Positions 1 to 7,841 of a stretch of 56,287 nt of DNA are shown piece after piece. The notes below the pieces were generated by a model. It was given only the letters and a program-made list of their open reading frames with translations, did no database searches and was not told the origin of the DNA. The stretch's first letter is position 1, and every line of letters begins with the position of its first letter. The translations under genes were made by a program, and so were the position numbers. Source of the DNA: Candidatus Merdisoma merdipullorum (GTDB taxonomy: Bacteria > Bacillota > Clostridia > Lachnospirales > Lachnospiraceae); the NCBI GenBank assembly GCA_018715645.1, contig DVLE01000025.1, positions 1-56,287 of the forward strand, read 5' to 3'.

Positions 1-135
1 CAAGGGCATACTCGCCTCCAGCGGCCGTTTCGGCGCCCTGCAAGGCGCTTGAACGACGCGTACTGGACGTACGCGGAGTGAAAAGCAACACAGCAGGACG
101 CCGAAACAGCCCTGCTCTGACCGAATATGCCCTTG
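1..135. repeat. 135-bp imperfect palindrome (insertion-like element)
   Basis: The first ten bases (CAAGGGCATA) are the exact reverse complement of positions 126-135. The arms keep matching inward with scattered mismatches, for example TTTCGGCG-C-CCTGC on the left against TTTCGGCG-T-CCTGC when the right arm is reverse complemented. The centre is a GCGTACTGGACGTACGC-like core near 58-74. Such a sequence folds into one long hairpin and resembles a miniature inverted-repeat or REP-type element. It carries no gene. It sits where the N-terminal half of an ECF sigma factor should be and is read through without a stop in that frame. The left flank is outside the window, so no target duplication can be checked. 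Confidence 0.6.
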
Positions 136-545
136 TCAATTATGGGTATCAGAATATGGAAGACTTTCGGCAGGAGTCCTCGGTGAAAACCTGGATCACG
201 GGAATTGCTCTGAATGAATGCAGAAACTGCTTCCGTTCCGGGTGGTTTCAAAGAGAGCGGAACACGATGCCGGAGAAGGCGCCTGAGCGTGTTCCGGAGC
301 TGGATTTTGCAGAGGAACTCGCAAAAAAAGAGACGTTGACCGCCCAGTTGAAAAAGCTTCCTGCCAAGTACAGAGAACCGTTGATTCTTTATTACTATCA
401 GGAACTGAAGGCAAAGGAAATCGCCGAAATGCTTCAGATCAGCGAGGCTGCGGTTCTGCAGCGGCTGAAACGGAGACGCGAGAAGCTTAAGTGGGAACTG
501 AAAGGAGAAGTGCCGTATGACAGATATAAGGAAAGTTTTGAATGA
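78..545 (+). CDS. ECF-type RNA polymerase sigma factor, 5' part missing or displaced
   Basis: The C-terminal part is a clear sigma-70 family member. A region-2 remnant (FRQESSVKTWITGIALNECR) is followed by a region-4 helix-turn-helix with LPAKYREPLILYYYQEL, then KAKEIAEMLQISEAAV. The first ~20 residues from the GTG at 78 are encoded by the palindromic element and do not resemble a sigma factor. The frame is open all the way back to position 3, so the real N terminus, with promoter -10 recognition, is either upstream of the window or destroyed. No good ribosome binding site precedes the GTG. The gene overlaps the anti-sigma gene by 29 bp, as is usual for such pairs. It may be a pseudogene. Confidence 0.6.
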   Translation: MKSNTAGRRNSPALTEYALVNYGYQNMEDFRQESSVKTWITGIALNECRNCFRSGWFQRERNTMPEKAPERVPELDFAEELAKKETLTAQLKKLPAKYREPLILYYYQELKAKEIAEMLQISEAAVLQRLKRRREKLKWELKGEVPYDRYKESFE

Positions 546-1344
546 AGAATTGAAAGAGCTGAAGCTTGAGGAAGGCTTTGCGGAAAGAATTGTGCGGATG
601 TCGGGAGAGAAATTGGAAGCCGCAGAAGGAAGAAAAGGTTCTGAGGACAGAAGAAACCTGTTTCCTGGGAGATTTCCGGCAGCGGCCGCCGTGGCTCTCG
701 CCATTCTGGTTGTGGGGACGACGGCGACCGCAGGCTATCTTATCAGAAACCATGTGACCGTGAACGGGGAGGCTGTCGCCGGAATGGATGAGCTGGAAAG
801 GAAGATGATTCCGGAGATCTCCGGACTGGAGGAAGGCTCCGTGGAAGGAGTATATGAGAAACAATACGACAGCTATGAGATGTTGAAGGAAGAACTGCAG
901 CTTCCGCTTCTGGATACGGAATATGCAGAAGGAAATGAGAAGATGCAGATCAGCTACAGTACGGACAAGGAGTATTTTTCAAGAATCTTTGTGGATCCGT
1001 ACATTTTGGGGGATGTCAGAGAATTTCAGGAGAATCCGGATGGATACGGCTATTCCTGCATGTCAGGGGAAGAATATGTGACTCCGATCAGTATGTATAT
1101 CAGTCTGATAACGACGGATTCCCAGGAGGCAAACGGCTATGCGTCCGGGTACACGGGAATCGAACTCCTGGAACAGTATACTTCAGCCCAGGGCTATCAG
1201 GTGACAGTTCTTGGCGAGGGAGAAAGGGAGCCTTCGGAACCGGCCTTCTATACGCTGCTGTTCGTGGCCGACGGCATCCAGTATGAACTGGAAGGAACGA
1301 CCAGCCTGGAAAACATGAAGGCAATCGTGGATTCCATGAAATGA
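517..1344 (+). CDS. Membrane-anchored anti-sigma factor (DUF4367-like)
   Basis: This 275-residue protein has a cytoplasmic N-terminal segment of about 50 residues, one membrane helix at about 54-76, and an extracytoplasmic domain whose end (YTLLFVADGIQYELEG, then a short helix) resembles DUF4367 domains found in sigma-linked proteins. The ATG follows AAAGGAGAAG at a good distance and lies inside the end of the sigma gene, so the two are translationally coupled. The likely role is to hold the ECF sigma factor at the membrane until an envelope signal is sensed. With the sigma gene apparently damaged, its function here is uncertain. It ends 16 bp from the convergent symporter gene. Confidence 0.65.
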   Translation: MTDIRKVLNEELKELKLEEGFAERIVRMSGEKLEAAEGRKGSEDRRNLFPGRFPAAAAVALAILVVGTTATAGYLIRNHVTVNGEAVAGMDELERKMIPEISGLEEGSVEGVYEKQYDSYEMLKEELQLPLLDTEYAEGNEKMQISYSTDKEYFSRIFVDPYILGDVREFQENPDGYGYSCMSGEEYVTPISMYISLITTDSQEANGYASGYTGIELLEQYTSAQGYQVTVLGEGEREPSEPAFYTLLFVADGIQYELEGTTSLENMKAIVDSMK

Positions 1345-1360
1345 AAGCTCCCGGTGAGAA

Positions 1361-2746
1361 TTATCTTTTGTGGTTTTCTTCGTAATCCTTCAGGGAGGCC
1401 AGGGCCTTCGGAGCCAGAGGCACAAGGACGATCATATTGAAGATGGTCATGAGCCCCACACCGATGTCGCCGAGATCCCAGACGGCCTGGTAAGCGGCCA
1501 GGCCGCCGATAAAGAGCATGACGAGGGCCAGGACCTTATAAAGAGTCTGGGAAAGCCAGTTGTCTCCGAACAGGTAGGCAATATTTGGCCGGGCATAAAA
1601 AAGGATGCCGATAAAGGTGGAAAAGCTGAACAGCCAGAGAATTATAGCGATGAATACGACGCCAAATTCTCCGATGTGGTACTGCATGGCAGCCTGCAGC
1701 AGATCCATACCTTCCAGTCCCTGGGTTAAGGAGGAGGGCGTAAGCAGCATAATCATTGCGGAACAACTGCAGATCAGAAGGGTGTCGATGAAAACGCCGA
1801 GAGCCTGCAGGAGTCCTTCCTTGGCGGGATGACTGATGTCTGCCGCGGCTGCTGCGCAGGGAGCGGAGCCGCTTCCCGCCTCGTTGGAGAAAAGGCCTCT
1901 TTTAGCTCCGTTCATGATGACGGCGCCGATTCCTCCGGCCACAGCCTGGCGGATGCCGAAAGCCTCCAGAAAGATGCGTTCAAATACAGCGGGAATCTGC
2001 CCGATATTCCGGATAATGATAAAGAGGGTGATGGCAAAGTACAGTCCGGCCATAATCGGGACCATAATATCCAGTACCTTGACGGTAGCGTTTTTGCGCA
2101 GTACGATGACGGCAGCCAAAGCTGTCAGGAAAATCGTAGTCCAGATAGGCGGGATCTGAAAAGCATTTTCAAAAGCAGAGGAAACGGAATTTCCGATGAC
2201 CTGGCTGATGCCGCACCAGCAGAGAAGGCCGGAGAGGGCAAACAGCACGGCGACGGAGGACCGCTTTCTTCTGCTGTTCTTTTTTATGAAGAAAGCATGA
2301 ATATAATAGGCAGGACCGCCGCGGAATCCTCCGTAGAGCGGATCTTTTTCTTTGTAAAGCTGAGCCAGGGTAGCTTCAATAAAGGCGGTGGAGGAACCCA
2401 GCAGGGCGATGAGCCACATCCAGAAGACGGCGCCTGCGCCTCCGGCGGAAATGGCGGCTACGACGCCGATCAGATTTCCCATGCCTACTCGCGTGGCCGT
2501 GGAGACGATCAGAGCCTGGACGCCGGAGATAGCTCCTTTTTGAGAAACATGTTTCTTTTCCAGAGTAATGCGGATCATTTCTGGGAAAAGGCGGAAGGGA
2601 AGCCCTTTGGTTCGGATGGTAAAATAGATCCCGGCAGGAACCAGAATCAGGACCAGAAGCGAAAGCCCAAGGCTGCTGCCGCCGGGCAGAGGCAGGACGA
2701 GCAGATCTCCCCAGAGAAGATTATAGAAAAAGGTAATGAGTTTCAC
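1361..2746 (-). CDS. Sodium:alanine/glycine symporter (AGCS family)
   Basis: A 461-residue polytopic membrane protein of the alanine-or-glycine:cation symporter family, which imports small neutral amino acids with Na+. The family signature is present: GVQALIVSTATRVGMGNLIG near residues 75-94, GGPAYYI near 143-149, and NGAKRGLFSNEAGSGSAP in the middle. Length matches the family. The start ATG follows a GGGGGAAA Shine-Dalgarno stretch. It is transcribed divergently from a LysR regulator with 188 bp between the start codons, a typical arrangement when the regulator controls the transporter. The exact substrate is not visible from sequence. Confidence 0.92.
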   Translation of the reverse strand: MKLITFFYNLLWGDLLVLPLPGGSSLGLSLLVLILVPAGIYFTIRTKGLPFRLFPEMIRITLEKKHVSQKGAISGVQALIVSTATRVGMGNLIGVVAAISAGGAGAVFWMWLIALLGSSTAFIEATLAQLYKEKDPLYGGFRGGPAYYIHAFFIKKNSRRKRSSVAVLFALSGLLCWCGISQVIGNSVSSAFENAFQIPPIWTTIFLTALAAVIVLRKNATVKVLDIMVPIMAGLYFAITLFIIIRNIGQIPAVFERIFLEAFGIRQAVAGGIGAVIMNGAKRGLFSNEAGSGSAPCAAAAADISHPAKEGLLQALGVFIDTLLICSCSAMIMLLTPSSLTQGLEGMDLLQAAMQYHIGEFGVVFIAIILWLFSFSTFIGILFYARPNIAYLFGDNWLSQTLYKVLALVMLFIGGLAAYQAVWDLGDIGVGLMTIFNMIVLVPLAPKALASLKDYEENHKR

Positions 2747-2786
2747 AGTAATTTCCCCCTTTATGACTTGTGACGCCTGAAATTTT

Positions 2787-2815
2787 AGTATATAGTATAA
2801 TAAAAGATTTGTAAA
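2787..2815 (-). promoter_or_regulatory. Promoter of the AGCS symporter gene
   Basis: On the minus strand TTTACA (2810-2815) and TATACT (2787-2792) are separated by exactly 17 bp, about 40 bp upstream of the symporter start. An 8-bp direct repeat TAGATAAT occurs at 2817-2824 and 2848-2855, 31 bp apart, just upstream of the -35. It is a candidate site for the divergent LysR protein, but this is a guess from position only. Confidence 0.6.
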
Positions 2816-2934
2816 ATAGATAATCAGGATATATTAAATCGAAGAATTAGATAATATTTTGGCCGACATTCCCACATCCTTGTCAGCCTGGAACGGGCTG
2901 TCTGGGCAGCGGAGGAATAGACAGGAGGGAACTT

Positions 2935-3822
2935 ATGGATTTTAAGAATCTCAATACCTTTATCCATGTGGCGGAACTGAACAGTTTTACGAGAGCGGGA
3001 GAAAAACTGGGATTTTCCCAGTCTACGGTTTCCTTCCAGATCAAGCAGCTTGAGAGGGAACTGGGAACTCAGCTTTTTGAGCGGATTAACCATACAGTGG
3101 TTTTGACGGAAAAAGGGAGAGAGGTTTTAAGTTACGCGCACCAGATTCATAAACTTACTCAGGAGCTGGAGCATACTCTTCAAAATGAAAGCGCTGTGTC
3201 AGGAAGGGTCCGGCTGGCTATGGCGGATTCTCTCTGCGACGATATGCTTCAGGAGAAGTTTGGGGAGTTTCACAGAAAGTATCCTGGCATTTCTCTGAAA
3301 ATCATTACTGCGGGGACCGAGGAAATGTTTCGCCTTCTGAATCAGAACGAGGTGGATGCGGTTCTTACCCTGGACAATCATATTTTTCATGCGGAATATA
3401 GAATTGCCAGGGAGGAAAAAGCAGGGATACATTTTGTGGCGTCCGCATCCAGTCCGCTGTGTGAAAGGGAAGAATTGCTGGCCGCTGACCTGCTTGGCGA
3501 GTCCTTTATTCTGACGGAAAAGGGGATGAGCTACCGCCGTCTGATGGACGAGAAATTCGCGGAGCTTTCCATGGAGATTCAGCCGGCGTTGGAGATCGGA
3601 AGCGCCGGTCTTATCTGCTCCCTGGTAGAGCAGGGAGCAGGGATTTCCTTTCTTCCGGATTATGTGACCGGAGAAGGAGTCCGTTTGGGCCGGCTTCGAT
3701 ACCTTCCGGTAAAGGGTTTTGAGATTGAGATCTGGAAGCAGCTTTTATATCACAGAGACAAATGGGTTACACCTCAGTTGGAGTCTGTGCTGCAGTACAT
3801 CGCTTTGCGTGAGTTCCGCTGA
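2935..3822 (+). CDS. LysR-family transcriptional regulator
   Basis: This 295-residue protein has the standard LysR layout: an N-terminal winged helix-turn-helix (residues ~1-60, with FTRAGEKLGFSQSTVSFQIK and the following LERELGTQLFER) and a C-terminal effector-binding domain (about 90-295). The ATG is preceded by AGGAGGGAAC. It is divergent from the AGCS symporter, its most likely target, with an amino acid or related metabolite as probable ligand. Its last 49 bp overlap the end of the convergent MATE exporter gene, so the two mRNAs share complementary 3' ends. Confidence 0.88.
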   Translation: MDFKNLNTFIHVAELNSFTRAGEKLGFSQSTVSFQIKQLERELGTQLFERINHTVVLTEKGREVLSYAHQIHKLTQELEHTLQNESAVSGRVRLAMADSLCDDMLQEKFGEFHRKYPGISLKIITAGTEEMFRLLNQNEVDAVLTLDNHIFHAEYRIAREEKAGIHFVASASSPLCEREELLAADLLGESFILTEKGMSYRRLMDEKFAELSMEIQPALEIGSAGLICSLVEQGAGISFLPDYVTGEGVRLGRLRYLPVKGFEIEIWKQLLYHRDKWVTPQLESVLQYIALREFR

Positions 3823-5132
3823 AAGCGCAGCAGGATAAAGCCTGCCAGCAGTCCTGTCAAAAGAGAGGTTCCCGCAAAATTCATCCAGATTCCTGTAAGA
3901 CCAAGGGGCCACAAAGCTGCGATCAGAAGAACCGGGAAGATCAGGGCGAAGGACAGAGAGATGACGGAGGCTCCCAATGGATTTTCTACGGCGAGCATAT
4001 AGCTTTGTACCGCAAAAGAAAACCAGCGTGTCAGGTAGGTCAGTGCAAAAAAGCGTAAAGCAGTGACGGCCATGGCAAAGTATTCCGGCGCTCCATTGCC
4101 GACGAATACTCCGGCAAGAACGCCTGGAAGGAAGAAAATCACAGCGGAGGACAGCAGGGATACGATTGCGCTGGCAGAAAAACAGCAGCGTTCAATGGCG
4201 GATACGCGCTTCCGGTCGCCTGCGCCCCAGTTGAAGCTGACAGCAGGCTGAAGGGAATCGCACATGCCATAGAGGAGAGGCTGGATAAAACCTTCCACGT
4301 ACATCAGGATGCCATAGACGGAAACGGCTGACTGACCGCCTACGCGAAGCAGGATGGTATTCATCAGAATAGAAGTAATACGTCCTGCAATATTATTCAG
4401 AAAGTTCGGGCTTCCGCAGGAGACGATCCGGCGTATCATGGCCAGAGAGAAGCGCGGTCTGCAGAAGCGGAGCTGAAGTCTTCCTCTGGTGAACCGGAAA
4501 AGAGCAATCAATGCGCAGGTCGCCATACCGATGCAGGTGGCAAGCGCGGCTCCCCAGATTCCAAAGCGCAGAAAACGTAAAAAAGTAAATTCCAGTCCGG
4601 CGATCATGGCGGACATCAGGATATTCAGAAACATGCTGAAACGGATCTTGCCGCAGATACGAAGGTAATTGTCCATCGCGAAGACGATGGTCGTCACAGG
4701 CGAACAGAGGGCGTACACTCTCATGTAGCTTACGGCCTCGGCCAGAAGAACTCCCTCTGCGCCCATAAGCCGCATCAGAACAGGGGCCGCCGCAAAAAGC
4801 ACGGCGCCGATGGCCAGCCCTGTGCCTACAATCAAAAGGCAGGCGCAGGAAAAGATATTATTGGCTTCTTCATCCTTTTTCTTTCCGAGATTCATGGCGA
4901 TGGGTACAGAGGAGCCTACGCCGATCAGGTCTGCCAGGGCAAAGTTGATGATGACAAAAGGCATGGCAAGGTTCAAGGCGGCGAAGGACGTCTCTCCAAG
5001 AATCTGTCCCACCAGCATTCCATCTAAAAGCTGGTAAAGAGCGGAGGCCAGCATACTGACGGCGCCGGGAAAGGACGCGATAAAAAACAGTTTGAGAGGC
5101 GGGGTTTTTGCGAATAATGTCTTGGATTCCAT
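3774..5132 (-). CDS. MATE-family multidrug/sodium antiporter
   Basis: A 452-residue protein with about twelve membrane helices and the MATE pattern: an N-terminal PLKLFFIASFPGAVSMLAS segment, a helix with GQILGETSFAALNLAMPF, and a second repeat starting near PNFLNNIAGRITSILMNT. It should export organic cations or toxic metabolites using an ion gradient. I choose the ATG at 5132, which sits 8 bp after AAGGAG. A more upstream ATG at 5174 would overlap the MarR gene and lacks a ribosome binding site. It lies 4 bp downstream of the marR-like gene and is co-transcribed with it, so the regulator most likely controls this exporter. Confidence 0.88.
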   Translation of the reverse strand: MESKTLFAKTPPLKLFFIASFPGAVSMLASALYQLLDGMLVGQILGETSFAALNLAMPFVIINFALADLIGVGSSVPIAMNLGKKKDEEANNIFSCACLLIVGTGLAIGAVLFAAAPVLMRLMGAEGVLLAEAVSYMRVYALCSPVTTIVFAMDNYLRICGKIRFSMFLNILMSAMIAGLEFTFLRFLRFGIWGAALATCIGMATCALIALFRFTRGRLQLRFCRPRFSLAMIRRIVSCGSPNFLNNIAGRITSILMNTILLRVGGQSAVSVYGILMYVEGFIQPLLYGMCDSLQPAVSFNWGAGDRKRVSAIERCCFSASAIVSLLSSAVIFFLPGVLAGVFVGNGAPEYFAMAVTALRFFALTYLTRWFSFAVQSYMLAVENPLGASVISLSFALIFPVLLIAALWPLGLTGIWMNFAGTSLLTGLLAGFILLRFQRNSRKAMYCSTDSN

Positions 5133-5136
5133 AGGT

Positions 5137-5595
5137 CTAACTCCTTGTTTCACTTTCTGTCTGTATGTTTTCAAATTCCTGCTGGAGATTGGCTGTGAAG
5201 TATTCCAGCGCGTCGATAAATTCCGGAGAAAATCTCTCCAGAGTACGTTTCATTGCATGTTGTTCTGCTAAAAACAGCGAATCAAGTATGGTATGGGCGT
5301 AAAGACGCCCTTTTTCTGTAAGGATGATGTTTTTTTCTCTGGAATGCGTTTCCCGGCTCAGAGCCACATATCCGTTTTCCATACATTCCCGGACAATGGT
5401 GTTCAGCGTGGTCTTCGGAAGCAGATATTCCTCGCAGATTTGCTTCTGAGAATGTACCTTTCCGTCTGCGAGCGCGTAGAAAAGCGTCAGTGTGTTGTCT
5501 TTCACATGCAGGATTCTGGCGCTGTGGTAGTAAAGTCCGTCTATAATATTAGTGCAGCTCCAAAGCCTGTTGATATAATCCCGTTCCTGATTCAA
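5137..5595 (-). CDS. MarR-family transcriptional regulator
   Basis: A 152-residue winged-helix protein with a MarR-type recognition region (KQICEEYLLPKTTLNTIVRE, a beta wing with SREKNIILTEKG) flanked by helices for dimerisation. It is the first gene of a two-gene operon with the MATE exporter. Its own promoter carries a perfect 16-bp inverted repeat, the classic arrangement for a MarR repressor that shuts off itself and the exporter until a ligand binds. The ligand is unknown. Confidence 0.88.
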   Translation of the reverse strand: MNQERDYINRLWSCTNIIDGLYYHSARILHVKDNTLTLFYALADGKVHSQKQICEEYLLPKTTLNTIVRECMENGYVALSRETHSREKNIILTEKGRLYAHTILDSLFLAEQHAMKRTLERFSPEFIDALEYFTANLQQEFENIQTESETRS

Positions 5596-5667
5596 AATAC
5601 CTTCCCTTCTGCGGAAGCCAAAACACTTCCGTCTCCTGTTTTTTGCGAAAATTTCAGCTGTCAGATA

Positions 5668-5734
5668 TTAATCCGAATTCGTACCGAAGGCCAGTATAAT
5701 ACGAATTCGGATTAAAGTCAAGGATTAAAGTCAA
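5668..5734 (-). promoter_or_regulatory. MarR-MATE operon promoter and operator
   Basis: A perfect 16-bp inverted repeat (TTAATCCGAATTCGTA at 5668-5683, its complement at 5700-5715) straddles a strong minus-strand promoter: TTGACT at 5716-5721, 17 bp, TATACT at 5693-5698. One arm fills the -35/-10 spacer and the other lies just past the -10, so a bound dimer or pair of dimers would block RNA polymerase. The 13-bp unit GGATTAAAGTCAA is tandemly duplicated (5709-5721 and 5722-5734), which creates a second TTGACT box upstream. The motif directly supports autorepression; the identity of the binding protein is inferred from the neighbouring gene. Confidence 0.8.
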
Positions 5735-5746
5735 GAGATATTGTTC

Positions 5747-5776
5747 TTGTCAGAAAGTATTCATTTCTGATAAAAT
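5747..5776 (+). promoter_or_regulatory. Possible plus-strand promoter divergent from marR
   Basis: TTGTCA (5747-5752) and TAAAAT (5771-5776) are 18 bp apart, facing away from the MarR operon. It is followed by a strong Shine-Dalgarno and a 17-codon reading frame, then by the carboxypeptidase gene. A separate TATAAT lies at 5850-5855 without an obvious -35. The 360 bp between the marR and carboxypeptidase starts hold these sites and the MarR operator and no other gene that I can support. Confidence 0.4.
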
Positions 5777-5800
5777 AGAATAGATTGGCCGGAGGAAGGA

Positions 5801-5854
5801 ATGTCTAATAAAAAATTCTGTTTTTATGAGAAAATTCTGATTCTCAGGTTATAA
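5801..5854 (+). CDS. Possible 17-residue small peptide
   Basis: ATG at 5801 follows GGAGGAAGGA with good spacing and opens a 17-codon frame (MSNKKFCFYEKILILRL) ending in TAA. It lies between a plausible promoter and the carboxypeptidase gene and could be a leader peptide or a chance frame. No homology can be judged at this length. Confidence 0.2.
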   Translation: MSNKKFCFYEKILILRL

Positions 5855-5890
5855 TACAAAAGAAGCGGACAGGAAATACAGAACGATAGA

Positions 5891-5912
5891 TACCCTTAAT
5901 TGACAAGCATAT
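5891..5912 (-). repeat. Possible partial copy of the window-edge element boundary
   Basis: Read on the minus strand this stretch is ATATGCTTGTCAATTAAGGG plus two bases. It matches positions 125-147 at the right edge of the first palindrome (ATATGCCCTTGTCAATTATG and onward) apart from a 2-base gap and one mismatch. The rest of the palindrome is not evident here. It may be a decayed end of the same element or a shared target sequence. Confidence 0.3.
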
Positions 5913-5955
5913 AGAAAACCATACAGGGAGAAATGAGAGGAGACGAAAGGCCGCA

Positions 5956-7113
5956 GTGAGGGATTTTGAGGCAGAAGAGCGGATAAGAAGGGCGCTTCGG
6001 GCGCGCAGACGGGCAGAGATAAGAAGGAGAAAGAGGCGGAGGGCAAAAATAAAGCGGGCCTTGGTGCTCGCCGGAACGGGGTTATGCCTGGCGCTTATCA
6101 TAATGGCAGGCGTAAGTCTGGTAAAAGGGATTGCGGGGCGATACGCCCAGGCGGCGGAGACTGCCGAAGAACAGGGAAGCGGAAGCATAAGCGGAGCGCT
6201 GGCCATGACGGAAGGCATCCAGAAGAATATGCAGGAGATACTGGCCGTAACGGCAGAGAATGGAGAAGGAGGCGAGACGGTCGAAGCCGCGGCCGTGCCG
6301 GCCAGCTATGCCATCGGCGGACAGGATACGGCGGCCGCGCTGACAAGCGGCGAGGTGATGAGTACCAGAGCCCTTCTGGTAGATCTGGATACGCGAACGG
6401 CGATAGCGCAAAGAGGAGCTTCGGACCGTATTAATCCTGCGTCCATGACAAAGATCCTGACGCTTCTGGTGGCTGTGGAGCATATCACGGATCTGGACGA
6501 CACGTTTACGATTACAAGGGAAATTACGGATTACAGTTACGCGAACGACTGCAGCGCCGTGGGATTTGAGGATGGCGAGACTGTGACGGTTCGGGATCTG
6601 TTGTACGGCACGATTCTGCCCTCCGGCGCGGACGCGGCGGCGGGGCTTGCGTTCTATGTCTCCGGCTCTCTGGAGGGATTTGTGGACCTGATGAACCAGA
6701 AGCTTGAGGAGCTGGGGCTGTCTGACACGGCTCACTTTACGAACTGTGTGGGGCTATACGATGAGAATCATTACTGTACTCTTTATGATATGGCGGAGAT
6801 TCTGGCCGCCGCGATAGACAATGAGATCTGCAGAGAGGTTCTGTCCGCTCATATCTATACTACATCGGCCACGGAGCAGCATCCGGAAGGGCTGGAGATT
6901 TCCAACTGGTTTCTGCGCAGGATCGAGGATAAGGACACGCATGGAACCGTGGTCTGCGCCAAGACGGGATATGTGGTGGAGTCTGGAAACTGTGCGGCGA
7001 GCTATGGCGTCTCCAACAACGGAAAGCAGTATATCTGCGTGACGGCCGACGCCCATAGCAGTTGGCGCTGTATTTATGACCATGTGGCTATCTATCAGGA
7101 GTATACAGAGTAG
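5956..7113 (+). CDS. D-alanyl-D-alanine carboxypeptidase (peptidase S11), membrane anchored
   Basis: A 385-residue penicillin-binding protein that trims the terminal D-Ala from peptidoglycan stem peptides outside the membrane. A very basic N-terminal tail (residues 1-33) precedes one membrane helix (about 34-57) and a ~60-residue linker. The catalytic domain shows SMTK at 163-166 (nucleophile Ser163, Lys166) and KTG at 336-338. The middle motif, normally SxN, reads S223-G-A225-D, so the expected Asn is replaced by Ala. The start is GTG; AGGAG lies about 13 bp upstream. Unlike most family members it has an N-terminal anchor rather than a cleaved signal with a C-terminal amphipathic anchor. Confidence 0.85.
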   Translation: MRDFEAEERIRRALRARRRAEIRRRKRRRAKIKRALVLAGTGLCLALIIMAGVSLVKGIAGRYAQAAETAEEQGSGSISGALAMTEGIQKNMQEILAVTAENGEGGETVEAAAVPASYAIGGQDTAAALTSGEVMSTRALLVDLDTRTAIAQRGASDRINPASMTKILTLLVAVEHITDLDDTFTITREITDYSYANDCSAVGFEDGETVTVRDLLYGTILPSGADAAAGLAFYVSGSLEGFVDLMNQKLEELGLSDTAHFTNCVGLYDENHYCTLYDMAEILAAAIDNEICREVLSAHIYTTSATEQHPEGLEISNWFLRRIEDKDTHGTVVCAKTGYVVESGNCAASYGVSNNGKQYICVTADAHSSWRCIYDHVAIYQEYTE

Positions 7114-7124
7114 TTTCAAAAGAT

Positions 7125-7153
7125 TTGACTAATCGGAGGAAACTCCTTATAAT
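7125..7153 (+). promoter_or_regulatory. Strong sigma-A promoter upstream of the ddh operon
   Basis: TTGACT (7125-7130), a 17-bp spacer and TATAAT (7148-7153) form a near-consensus promoter about 60 bp upstream of the first gene. The spacer holds a small palindrome, GGAGGAAACTCC. Confidence 0.75.
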
Positions 7154-7211
7154 GAAAGCTGTGATTTGTTGAAAAAGGAAATTTCAGGAAAGGAACGGCT
7201 TGAATTGATTG

Positions 7212-7841
7212 ATGCAGAAGGAACTGGATTATTTCACGATTGAACATTCATACGGCGGAAACCAGGACTGGTTCCTGGATCCGATGATGAGGATAGGCGG
7301 CTGCGCGGCGGTGACGGCCTGTGACAGCAGCATCTATCTGGATTGCTATAAGGGAACGAAGGGACTCTACCCTTTTGAGAAAACGGCCCTGACCAAAAAG
7401 GATTATATCCGGTTTGGGATGAAGATGAAGCCCTATCTGAAGCCAAGGCGCGGAGGAGTGGATTCTCTGGATATTTATATGGAAGGCTTTGGACAGTATC
7501 TGGCGGACAGCGGCTGCGGCTCGCTTACCATGAGGCCGCTTCCGGGAACGGAGGAGTGCAGCCGGGGCAAGGAAGCTTTTGTCTCTCAGATCGATAAGGG
7601 ATTTCCGGTACCCTGCCTGCTGCTGAAGCATAAGAATCCGTTGTTTAAGGATTACGTATGGCACTGGTTTCTGCTGACCGGCTATGACACGGCAGGAGAT
7701 AACTGCATGGCCAAAGCCGTTACATACGGAGAATGGCAGTGGCTGGATATGGACGAGCTGTGGGACACAGGCTTTGAGAAAAAGGGCGGCCTGATTCTGT
7801 ACGACTGGGCCGCAGATACAGAGGAGGAAAAGAAAGAATGA
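7212..7841 (+). CDS. Uncharacterised protein, possible papain-like cysteine peptidase
   Basis: A 209-residue soluble protein that I do not recognise as a named family. The layout suggests a papain-like (C39-like) fold. GGNQDWF at 15-21 supplies a possible oxyanion Gln18. GGCAAVTACD places a candidate nucleophile at Cys31 at the start of a helix. HWFLLTGYD places a candidate His151 with a nearby Asp157. There is no signal peptide, so it should act in the cytoplasm. ATG 7212 is chosen over an adjacent TTG at 7209 because AGGAAAGGAACGG lies just upstream. Its stop overlaps the ddh start (ATGA), so the two are coupled, which hints at a link with peptidoglycan or diaminopimelate metabolism. The enzymatic call is inference. 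Confidence 0.55.
   Translation: MQKELDYFTIEHSYGGNQDWFLDPMMRIGGCAAVTACDSSIYLDCYKGTKGLYPFEKTALTKKDYIRFGMKMKPYLKPRRGGVDSLDIYMEGFGQYLADSGCGSLTMRPLPGTEECSRGKEAFVSQIDKGFPVPCLLLKHKNPLFKDYVWHWFLLTGYDTAGDNCMAKAVTYGEWQWLDMDELWDTGFEKKGGLILYDWAADTEEEKKE

Noticed and set aside
1829..2773. Plus-strand open frame of 314 codons opposite the AGCS symporter
   Set aside because: The symporter reading has complete family motifs; the opposite frame encodes a low-complexity hydrophilic sequence and has no start signals.
2747..2934. Glycine riboswitch upstream of the AGCS symporter
   Set aside because: The leader between promoter and start is only about 40 bp and AT-rich, with no structured aptamer.
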